Source: CAWDMN01 sp963803155 | GTDB lineage: Bacteria > Acidobacteriota > Terriglobia > Versatilivoradales > Versatilivoraceae | NCBI GenBank assembly: GCA_963803155.1 | Contig: CAWDMN010000002.1 | Location: 3,530 to 67,529, forward strand | Direction: 5' to 3' | DNA length: 64,000 bases | Made by a program: the position numbers and the translations under genes | In this document: positions 8,835-16,404 of the stretch, piece after piece | How positions within the stretch are numbered: position 1 is the stretch's first letter | How the letters are laid out: every line of letters begins with the position of its first letter | Notes under the pieces: generated by a model | What the model saw: the letters and a program-made list of their open reading frames with translations, nothing else | The model's database searches: none | What the model was told of the DNA's origin: nothing

Positions 8835-9941
8835 ATGAACCAAAGAATAATTCCTCGTCAGGTTATTGGCTTTATCCTCCTGGCTATCTTGGTGTCGCGC
8901 ATCCAAACTGCTGCCGGGCAAACGTTGCCCTCCAAAAGCGAGATTCTCTCTCTCCTGCAAAAGGTAAACGACTGGCAGTCCAGGCACCTGGTGATGCCTG
9001 CAGACGACCGTAACTGGGAACGGGCCACATGGTATACCGGAGTGATGGCAGCCTGGAAAGCGACGGGGGATTCCAATTTCCTTAACCAAGCCCTGGATTG
9101 GGGGCGGCAGCATCAATGGCAAGTAGGAACTGAACCCTATGGCGCCAACCGGCTATTCTGCGTGGAGACTTGGCTGGAACTGTATTTTCTTAAAAAAGAC
9201 AAAGCGATGATCGATCCGGCCATACAGTGGCTGGATACGAAAGAGCCGAATTCTCCAGCCGGATCCCAACGTTGGTACTTGGAATCCGATTACAGTTACG
9301 TGGACTCTTTGTACGGCGCATCGGCGCTGGCCATGCTGGCCAAGGCGACCGGAGACAGAAAGTACTCGGACATCATGCGGGCCTTCTTTAATGATGTTAC
9401 CGAAGAATTATTCGACAAAGAAGCGGGACTCTATTACCGTGATAACCATTACATCGGCCGGAAGACGGCGCGCGGCAAGAAGATCTTCTGGTCTCGGGGG
9501 AATGGATGGGCTTTCGCTGGCATTGCCCGTGTCTTGGAGGTTCTCCCGAAGCAGGATTCCCGAAGAAACAATTACATCCGCATTTATCGCCGAATGGCCG
9601 CCGAGTTGATCAAACGGCAGGGGACGGATGGTCTGTGGCGTCCAAACCTGGATGATCCTGACGATATCCCCGTACCGGAAACCAGCGGCACCGGCTTTTT
9701 TTGTTTTGGCCTTGCTTGGGGGATCAATCATGGTCTGCTGAATCGAGCCGAATACCTGACCGCGGCGCAAAAGGCCTGGACTGGGCTCTGTCGGAATGTG
9801 ACGCCGGAGGGAAAGGTTCAATGGGGACAGCAGGTGGATGCTCAGCCGAATCCATTGAAGCAGGAGAGCACCCATGAGTACGTGACCGGCACATTCCTCC
9901 TCGCAGGCAGCGAAATTTTCCACTTGTCCAAGAACAAATAG
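8835..9941 (+). CDS. Glycoside hydrolase family 88/105 protein (unsaturated rhamnogalacturonyl hydrolase type)
   Basis: This 368-residue secreted protein has a signal peptide (about residues 1-28, ending near AAGQ) and an alpha6/alpha6 barrel. Typical segments are WYTGVMAAWKATGD, YVDSLYGASALAMLAKATGD, FWSRGNGWAF and ETSGTGFFCFGLAWG. These match GH105 enzymes such as YteR and YesR, which remove the unsaturated uronic acid from pectin oligosaccharides made by lyases. The length fits the family. No strong ribosome site is close to the ATG. It leads a same-strand run with an esterase, a sialidase-like protein and a GH2 enzyme, which supports work on decorated plant cell-wall glycans. Confidence 0.9.
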   Translation: MNQRIIPRQVIGFILLAILVSRIQTAAGQTLPSKSEILSLLQKVNDWQSRHLVMPADDRNWERATWYTGVMAAWKATGDSNFLNQALDWGRQHQWQVGTEPYGANRLFCVETWLELYFLKKDKAMIDPAIQWLDTKEPNSPAGSQRWYLESDYSYVDSLYGASALAMLAKATGDRKYSDIMRAFFNDVTEELFDKEAGLYYRDNHYIGRKTARGKKIFWSRGNGWAFAGIARVLEVLPKQDSRRNNYIRIYRRMAAELIKRQGTDGLWRPNLDDPDDIPVPETSGTGFFCFGLAWGINHGLLNRAEYLTAAQKAWTGLCRNVTPEGKVQWGQQVDAQPNPLKQESTHEYVTGTFLLAGSEIFHLSKNK

Positions 9942-10230
9942 TGCCTGTTTATAGAGCCATGTTCTTGATTTGCGAAGAATGACTTTCGCTGTAGGGGGGT
10001 TCTGCGAAACGCCGGGGAATCAGCGCTGCCGGTTGACAGAATCGAAAATCTGCCCCATGGCGGACCGCCCTACAAGGATTGGCTTCTTTCAGCCGACTTC
10101 TCTTCGCACGGTGGCTGAAGTAGGGCGGTGGAGGCCTATTTGCAAACTATTCTGGATATTGACTTCTGAATCCTGCCTACCTGAGTAGCAACGGATATGG
10201 AAATAAAAATTCCTTTTAGGAGTGCGCCCT
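9942..10230. other. Intergenic spacer with an inverted repeat
   Basis: No gene is seen. TGTAGGGGGG near 9990 faces CCGCCCTACA at 10065-10074, an imperfect inverted repeat about 85 bp across. A further AGTAGGGCGG lies near 10119-10128. This looks like another short dispersed palindromic element rather than a terminator. Confidence 0.4.
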
Positions 10231-10255
10231 TTGAGACGTCGAGACTTCTTATTTC
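10231..10255 (+). pseudogene. Out-of-frame Tat signal start for the downstream esterase
   Basis: TTG at 10231 has AGGAG eight bases upstream (10218-10222) and reads L(M)-R-R-R-D-F-L-F, a textbook Tat n-region. If one base is skipped at 10255 the reading continues K-A-G-T-F-P-L-A-L-A-I-N-P in the frame of the 721-residue esterase, completing the signal peptide. As the sequence stands, the Tat start runs into a stop near 10350. The simplest explanations are a one-base insertion, real or from assembly. Confidence 0.6.
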
Positions 10256-10294
10256 AAAGCCGGCACCTTCCCCCTCGCACTGGCCATAAATCCA

Positions 10295-12460
10295 ATGCAC
10301 CAATCGGTCGCCGCATTGCCGAAGCACGTTCCTGCCTTGCCTTCATATGAAAAGGACTGCCCGGATATGCTGTTGAATTACCTGGCGGGAAAGTTAAATG
10401 CTCTCTCCCACCAATGGGATCAGCGGCGGGAGAGAATTGTCAGGCCTGATCAAATTGAGACACGCAACCAGTTCGTTCGTGAAAAATTCCGGGAAATGCT
10501 GCAGGGATTCCCGCCAAGGGTTCCTCTGCATTCCAGGACGGTGCGGAGTTTTAACCGGGAGGGCTATCGCGTGGAAAATGTGATATTCCAGAGCCGGCCT
10601 GATTTATGGGTCACCGGGAATCTCTACATTCCCGACAAGGGGAAAGGGCCTTTCCCGGGAATTATCTCCCCATGCGGACATTATGCGCTAGGACGCATGA
10701 ACAAAGAATTGCAGTGCGCTTACATCAACTTGGTTCAGAGCGGTTTTGTCGTGTTGGCGTATGATCCGATCGGACAAGGAGAACGGCGCTACTATTGGAA
10801 TCCGGAGACAAACGTGGCGGAGGTTTCCGGGGATCCCGTTTTTGAGCATTCCATGCCCGGACAATTGCTACTCTTGATGGGAGAAAACTTGACGCAGTAC
10901 CGGATTTGGGACGGGATGCGCGCCATCGATTATCTGCTGACTCGATCTGAAGTCGATTCCCAAAGAATCGGTTGCACAGGCCATTCCGGGGGAGGGACTT
11001 TGACTCTTTTCATCACGGCATTGGATGAAAGAGTCAAGTGCGCCGTGCTCAACGAGGGAGGCAGCACGCAACGCTGGCCCCTGCACATCAGCGCGGGGGA
11101 TCGCATAGGACCTTCCGATGTAGAACAGAATATCTTTCCGTCCGCTATTTACGGGATCGATCAAGAGGATCTGCGGGTGGCCATTGCTCCACGGCCGCAG
11201 CTGGTCACCATCGAAGATTATTTCCCGGAGTTTCTGCGGTCGCGCGAACGAGTCTCCGCCCGGTATCGCCAATTGGGAGTTCCTGATAAATTCGCAACCA
11301 CGGATGCGACCGATCCGCACGCCTGGACCATGAAGCTGAGACTTGCCACCGCCGATTGGTTTTGCCAGTGGTTCTATGGACGCCCAGGACCGGCCTCGGA
11401 ATCTGAGTTTCAGGTCGAAACAACCCAACAACTCTATTGCACTTCCAACGGTTCCCTCCGCTACTCGAGACAAGGAGAAAACATCTTTTCCCTCCTCAAA
11501 AACAGAGCCGCTCAACTTCCCCCTCAACGTCAAATTCCCTCCACCGCCAAGGAGTGGGACAGCTCCCGCCAGGAAATCTTGTCCCAAATTGGAAAATTGA
11601 TTCGCCTTGATGAGGCCCGGACCGCGCTCGGGGTGCGCAATCTCGTCACAACGGAGCGTAAGGGATATCACATTGAAAAACTCCAATTTCTCTCTGAGCC
11701 GGGCATTTACATCCCGACTTGGGTATTCATCCCAAAAATGCTCAGACCGGATCAAACGGCCATTCTCTATGTCGATGAGTCCGGCAAGGAGGCACAAGGA
11801 TTGGAATTTGGAGTCCTGGAAGCGCTGGCCCTCAATGGAAATCTCGTAGCAGCCATAGATGTGCGCGGCATTGGAGGAACCGAACCTCCCCACGATCCTT
11901 GGATCCATGACGGGGGGGAATTCAGTCATCTATTCAATGTGGAGACCGCTATGTCATACATGGCTTGGTTTATGGATGAATCGTTATTTGCCATGCGAGT
12001 CCGGGATGTCATCCGAGGAGTGGATTACATGCTGAACCGGCCGGAAGTAAAACGACAAGCAGTGAGGGTTGTGGGGAAAGGGATGGGTGCCCTTTGGGCC
12101 CTCTTTGCAGCCGCGCATGATCTCCGTATTCAGAATGCTGTATGCGCGGGCGGTTTGATTTCGTATCGGAGTCTTACGGATCATGATCGCTATGTCCACG
12201 GGGCCAATGTTTTTATTCGAGATGTGTTGCTTCACTACGACCTCCAGCATGTAGCAGCTTGTATATCCAAACGGAAGCTATCACTCCTTTCACCTGTCGA
12301 TGCCTTGGGAATTCCCGTGGATTTGGACAAAGCTATGGAAACTTACCAATGGACCATGGAGGCATATGCGGCGGCGAAGTCTGAAAATAATTTTAAAATC
12401 ATTCAACGAAACTCGGCAAAGGAAGTGGTGGAGGAATACCTCGAGCTGCTCCAAGATTAA
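10295..12460 (+). CDS. Double alpha/beta-hydrolase (acetyl xylan esterase/dienelactone hydrolase type)
   Basis: The 721-residue frame holds two alpha/beta-hydrolase modules. The first (about 90-350) has the nucleophile elbow GHSGG with Ser231 and a late His in DPHAWT, so it looks active. The second (about 430-700) has GKGMG at 594-598 where GxSxG is expected, so Ser is replaced by Gly596 and this half is probably not catalytic. Related Acidobacteriota proteins usually begin with a Tat signal. Here that signal lies one frame away at 10231, and the frame shown starts at the first ATG, which has no ribosome site. Removal of acetyl or other acyl groups from glycans fits the neighbouring GH105 and GH2 genes. 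The 3' end overlaps the sialidase-like gene. Confidence 0.82.
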   Translation: MHQSVAALPKHVPALPSYEKDCPDMLLNYLAGKLNALSHQWDQRRERIVRPDQIETRNQFVREKFREMLQGFPPRVPLHSRTVRSFNREGYRVENVIFQSRPDLWVTGNLYIPDKGKGPFPGIISPCGHYALGRMNKELQCAYINLVQSGFVVLAYDPIGQGERRYYWNPETNVAEVSGDPVFEHSMPGQLLLLMGENLTQYRIWDGMRAIDYLLTRSEVDSQRIGCTGHSGGGTLTLFITALDERVKCAVLNEGGSTQRWPLHISAGDRIGPSDVEQNIFPSAIYGIDQEDLRVAIAPRPQLVTIEDYFPEFLRSRERVSARYRQLGVPDKFATTDATDPHAWTMKLRLATADWFCQWFYGRPGPASESEFQVETTQQLYCTSNGSLRYSRQGENIFSLLKNRAAQLPPQRQIPSTAKEWDSSRQEILSQIGKLIRLDEARTALGVRNLVTTERKGYHIEKLQFLSEPGIYIPTWVFIPKMLRPDQTAILYVDESGKEAQGLEFGVLEALALNGNLVAAIDVRGIGGTEPPHDPWIHDGGEFSHLFNVETAMSYMAWFMDESLFAMRVRDVIRGVDYMLNRPEVKRQAVRVVGKGMGALWALFAAAHDLRIQNAVCAGGLISYRSLTDHDRYVHGANVFIRDVLLHYDLQHVAACISKRKLSLLSPVDALGIPVDLDKAMETYQWTMEAYAAAKSENNFKIIQRNSAKEVVEEYLELLQD

Positions 12461-13652
12461 TTTTTTCCGCTTCTTTTTATGCTTGGGTTTGTTGTGGGCG
12501 GGGTGTCGCGGAACCAGTGCCCTCAGGGATTCTTCGATAACCAATCGTCTGCTGGAAGAATATGTTTTGTTTGCCAGCGGGACCGGAGGGTACCATACTT
12601 ATCGAATCCCATCCCTGCAGGTCACAAGGAAAGGAATAGTCCTTGCCTTCGTTGAAGGCCGCAAGAATTCTAGCAAAGACTTTGGGGATATTGACATCTT
12701 GTTGAAACGCTCGATAGACGGAGGCAGGCATTGGACGATTCCAGTTCTGCTGGCGGATTTTGGGCCAGACACCTGCGGGAATGCCTGCCCCGTGGAGGAT
12801 GAAGAGACAGGAACCATCTGGCTCCTCTTTTCCTGGAATCGTGGGGAGGATGAGGAAAGCCAGATCATCCTGGGGAAAAGCCGCGATACGCGCCGCATTT
12901 ATGTGACGAGCAGCCAAGACGAGGGGATCACCTGGGCCAAACCCAAGGAAATCACAAGAGACGTAAAAAACCCTTTGTGGGGTTGGTATTCCTCAGCCGC
13001 CGGAATTGGGATTCAGATCAAACATGGTCCCCACCGGGGCCGTCTGGTCATCCCGGCGGATCATAGCTACCCGGATCCAAATGGCGAATTGATGGGGGGA
13101 CCTTATGAGTACGGATCCAATATCATTTATAGCGATGACCATGGGGTCAGTTGGAGGCTCGGCGGAGTAATCCATCCAAAAGTCAATGAGTGCCAGGCTG
13201 TGGAGCTGGCTGATGGAAATGGAACCTTGATGATGAATATGCGCTCCTATTGGGGGAGATTCTGCCGTGCCGAATCCGTCAGCCGGGACGGAGGAACCAC
13301 CTGGAGCGCCCCCCGAGACAATCCCGTGCTCATTGAGCCCGTTTGTCAGGCTGCCCTTTTGCGTTATAGCTGGCCTGACCAAAGAGAGAAAAGCCGTCTT
13401 CTATTCTCCAATCCCGCCAATCGGCAACGAGAGAACCTTACCATTAGACTGAGCTATGACAATGGACAAACCTGGCCGATCCGCAAAACTGTTTTCGCGG
13501 GATGGTCGGCGTATTCCTCCCTTGCGGTTCTGCCGAACGGAAAGATCCTTTGCTTGTATGAGCGCGGACAAAGCGATCCCTACGAAGAATTGGCTTTGGC
13601 TCGATTCGACCTGGCATGGCTCATAGATGGGCGGGATGAGTCTAAAAAATAG
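12366..13652 (+). CDS. Sialidase-like BNR-repeat lipoprotein
   Basis: This is an exo-sialidase-type six-bladed propeller of the secreted/lipoprotein kind. It has the YRIPSL motif and five Asp boxes (SIDGGRHW, SQDEGITW, SDDHGVSW, SRDGGTTW, SYDNGQTW). A lipoprotein signal FFLCLGLLWAGC, with lipobox Cys, lies just after the upstream esterase stop, pointing to an outer-membrane or periplasmic anchor. The start is unclear: the nearest in-frame ATG upstream (12366) adds an unlikely 35-residue basic tail that overlaps the esterase gene, and no ATG, GTG or usable TTG directly precedes the signal. ATT at 12456 is possible. The substrate may be a sialic-acid-like or other exo-linked sugar. Many environmental homologues are not true sialidases. 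Confidence 0.8.
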   Translation: MRRRSLKIILKSFNETRQRKWWRNTSSCSKINFFRFFLCLGLLWAGCRGTSALRDSSITNRLLEEYVLFASGTGGYHTYRIPSLQVTRKGIVLAFVEGRKNSSKDFGDIDILLKRSIDGGRHWTIPVLLADFGPDTCGNACPVEDEETGTIWLLFSWNRGEDEESQIILGKSRDTRRIYVTSSQDEGITWAKPKEITRDVKNPLWGWYSSAAGIGIQIKHGPHRGRLVIPADHSYPDPNGELMGGPYEYGSNIIYSDDHGVSWRLGGVIHPKVNECQAVELADGNGTLMMNMRSYWGRFCRAESVSRDGGTTWSAPRDNPVLIEPVCQAALLRYSWPDQREKSRLLFSNPANRQRENLTIRLSYDNGQTWPIRKTVFAGWSAYSSLAVLPNGKILCLYERGQSDPYEELALARFDLAWLIDGRDESKK

Positions 13653-13760
13653 AGGATATGCCGTCTCTGTGCATCAATCCTGCGCCGTGGACGGTGCTTT
13701 CTAGGCGGAACTCTCTTGGGCAATTGATCTTTATGATATTCAGATTGGAGGAGGTCATCA

Positions 13761-16271
13761 GTGGGACGCATAATTAAGGCATTCTTTTTCCAGCTGATCA
13801 TTGGTCATTTCCTGTTCGGAGCAGGGCCTGCCTCTTTTCGACAAGCCATGAATTTTAACGAGAATTGGCTTTTCCAGAGACAGGTGGCGCCAGGCTCGGC
13901 CATTGAATGGCAGTTCCGCGATGCGTGGATGCCCGGATACGACGATTCACAATGGTCCAAGGTTTTTCTGCCGCATGGTTGGGACCAGGAAGCTCATAAA
14001 CCGTGGCCCACCCTTAACCATTGGCGAGGGATTGGATGGTACCGCAAGGAATTCGACGCGCCGGAATCTCTGGCCGGCCGCAAAACTTTCCTTGAATTTG
14101 AAGGTGTCTCACAAGTCGCCAAGGTATGGGTGAATGGGCGGAAGGCCGGAGAACATGTGGGCGGTTACACGAGTTTTGTCCTCGATGTGACGGATTTCAT
14201 CAAAACGGGAAGCCAAAACCTGCTGGCGCTGCAAGTGGATAACACCAACAGTCCGGACATTCCCCCCGCCAATGAATCCAACATCGTCATTTATGGGGGG
14301 ATTTACCGGGATGTCTGGCTTTATTCCACCGGCCCGGCTTATGTCCCGTTTGGAGGAATCTCAATCACTACGCCGGAAGTCAGCCGAGAGCTGGCGACCG
14401 TCTCCATGACTGCTGAAATAAAAAACGCCTCGGGCGCCCCCTCTGAAGTAAGAATGATGGCTGAAGTGCTCTCCCCCGACGGGCGAGTGGTCACCAGTGC
14501 AGAGGAGAAAAAACCTCTCTCGCCAAACACGATTTTTCAGTTTGCACTTTCGGGGCTCAAGATTTTCCAACCCAACCTGTGGCATCCGGATCATCCGAGT
14601 CTCTACACCCTGCGCACCCGGGTGTATCGTGATGGCGCTCTTTCCGACGAGACCAGCACCCGATTCGGCCTGAGGGTGATGGGGTACCTGCCCGGCAAAG
14701 GGTACACTATCAACGGCGAATTCATCAACCTGCATGGTGTCAACCGCCGCCAGGATTACGGTTATCTCGCCGATGCGCTGCCCAAGGCGATCAGCCGCCG
14801 CGACATGGAAATTATCAAGGAAATGGGCGCCAATTTTGTGAGGACATCCCATTACATCCAGGACAAAAGCATTCTGGAAGCAGCCGATGAGCTGGGTTTG
14901 TTGGTTTGGGAGGAGATTCCCAACATTAAAATTTACGATTACACTCCCGGACCCATGACGGAAACCGGGGACTCGCGCTACACCCGAAAATATCTCGACA
15001 ATTGCCTGGTTGCCCTGGAAGAGATGATCCGCCGAGATCGCAATCATCCTTCCATAATCGTATGGGGGATTGCTGATGACTCTACGGGGATCCCTTATAT
15101 TGAAGATCTTCAGGAAATCAATAACAAGGCTCATCAACTGGATCCAACCCGCTGGACGGCCGGACGAGTTTATCCGATGATCACGGACGTACATGATCCC
15201 ACCAATGACGAATACTTCGATTTCCGTGAGCTGTCCCGGCAGCACCCGGACTGGATATGGCTTTGGAATGAGTGGGGCGCATTCAAGAACGAACGGGGAA
15301 ATCTAATCGAGCCGGTGGGCGACAATGCCCAGGCGAAAGACCTTGGCGGCGTAGCCGATTACCGCCGTGAAACGATCCCCTCGGAATTGACGGCCGCCAT
15401 TTTCCAGGAGGCAAGCTGGATCAAATTTGAGGCCATGCCTTGGATGGCTACAGCCAAATGGGAAATGTTCGATGCCGGTTGTGCTGCTTGCGATGGCACC
15501 AAAGGCATTTTTTACTTTTACGGGCCACCGGAAAAGCGTCCCTGGGGAACTCGCTTTACGGGGGGGGACTACCGCGGCCTCAGCGATTTGTGGCGCATCC
15601 CCAAGGCCAGTTACTGGTTTGTAAAAGCACAGTGGAATGAGGATCCCTTTATTCACATCGTCGGCCACTGGAGCTGGCCGGGCTGGGAAGCAAAGCCGAA
15701 AATGGTTCGGATCTATTCTACGTGCGAAGAAGTGGAATTATTCTTAAATGGCCGGTCGCTGGGGAAGAAAAAGCCCGAAAGCACGGAGAATTTGATCGCG
15801 GAGTGGACTAAATATGGAATGTGGGATCCCCGTTCCAGTTTGCCCAAAGGTACGAACTTGCGCCATGGGCCTTTTGTCTGGAACGTTCCTTACGAGGAGG
15901 GGACACTGAAAGCGGTGGGCACAAAGGATGGAAAGCAATATTCCGATGTTAGAAAAACTGCCGGTCAGCCTTATCAGGTCATTCTTCAACCTGATCGGGA
16001 AAGCATGATCTCCGGCGGCCAAGACGCAGTGCGGATTGTGGCTTCGATCGCTGACAAGGAAGGAGTGACCGTGCCCAGCGCCAATCACTGGCTGACATTC
16101 CGGGCTGACGGACCAGCCCGCCTTTTGGGCACTCCAGTCTTCGATGCCGTTTGGGGGATGGGCGCCATTAACATTCTCTCCGCTAAGGACCCGGGAGACG
16201 TGACAGTCTCCGTCTCTTCTCCTGGATTGAAAGAAGGCAAATGTCTCCTCCGATCGCAATCCCCGAAATAA
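13761..16271 (+). CDS. Glycoside hydrolase family 2 enzyme (beta-galactosidase/glucuronidase type)
   Basis: The 836-residue secreted enzyme starts at GTG (13761) with GGAGGAGG six bases upstream, followed by a signal peptide ending near residue 24. Domains are the GH2 sugar-binding jelly roll (about 30-195), an immunoglobulin-like domain (about 200-310), the TIM barrel (about 315-620) and C-terminal domains including a DUF4982-like part with STCEEVELFLNGRSLGKK. The segment NHPSIIVWG is conserved, but the acid/base site normally reading GNE is ADD, so Asp440 stands where Glu is expected. A candidate nucleophile is Glu504 in WNEWG. The enzyme may be weak, altered in mechanism, or aligned differently than assumed. 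It closes the plus-strand hydrolase run and probably cuts beta-linked galactose or uronic acid. Confidence 0.88.
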   Translation: MGRIIKAFFFQLIIGHFLFGAGPASFRQAMNFNENWLFQRQVAPGSAIEWQFRDAWMPGYDDSQWSKVFLPHGWDQEAHKPWPTLNHWRGIGWYRKEFDAPESLAGRKTFLEFEGVSQVAKVWVNGRKAGEHVGGYTSFVLDVTDFIKTGSQNLLALQVDNTNSPDIPPANESNIVIYGGIYRDVWLYSTGPAYVPFGGISITTPEVSRELATVSMTAEIKNASGAPSEVRMMAEVLSPDGRVVTSAEEKKPLSPNTIFQFALSGLKIFQPNLWHPDHPSLYTLRTRVYRDGALSDETSTRFGLRVMGYLPGKGYTINGEFINLHGVNRRQDYGYLADALPKAISRRDMEIIKEMGANFVRTSHYIQDKSILEAADELGLLVWEEIPNIKIYDYTPGPMTETGDSRYTRKYLDNCLVALEEMIRRDRNHPSIIVWGIADDSTGIPYIEDLQEINNKAHQLDPTRWTAGRVYPMITDVHDPTNDEYFDFRELSRQHPDWIWLWNEWGAFKNERGNLIEPVGDNAQAKDLGGVADYRRETIPSELTAAIFQEASWIKFEAMPWMATAKWEMFDAGCAACDGTKGIFYFYGPPEKRPWGTRFTGGDYRGLSDLWRIPKASYWFVKAQWNEDPFIHIVGHWSWPGWEAKPKMVRIYSTCEEVELFLNGRSLGKKKPESTENLIAEWTKYGMWDPRSSLPKGTNLRHGPFVWNVPYEEGTLKAVGTKDGKQYSDVRKTAGQPYQVILQPDRESMISGGQDAVRIVASIADKEGVTVPSANHWLTFRADGPARLLGTPVFDAVWGMGAINILSAKDPGDVTVSVSSPGLKEGKCLLRSQSPK

Positions 16272-16404
16272 TCCCCTTGGGGGAGGGGGTGAACCAATGG
16301 ATTTGCACCCCTTCGGGTAAATTGGTTCGCTCTGGCACTGTCTCCGTTAAATGACAGTGTCCTGGGGTGCCGATATCTGGGAGGGAAAGTTGGATTTTTT
16401 CGGC
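16272..16404. other. Convergent gene junction with two hairpins
   Basis: GAACCAAT (16291-16298) pairs with ATTGGTTC (16321-16328), and CACTGTC (16336-16342) pairs with GACAGTG (16353-16359). The hairpins sit between the converging GH2 and GH9 genes and could slow transcription from both sides, but neither is followed by a T-tract. Confidence 0.35.

Noticed and set aside
10868..11929. Long minus-strand open frame (353 codons) opposite the esterase
   Set aside because: The esterase frame shows conserved motifs across this region, while the minus-strand product is compositionally odd and has no ribosome site.
14361..15245. Long minus-strand open frame opposite the GH2 gene
   Set aside because: It is antisense to conserved GH2 barrel sequence and has no recognisable domain.
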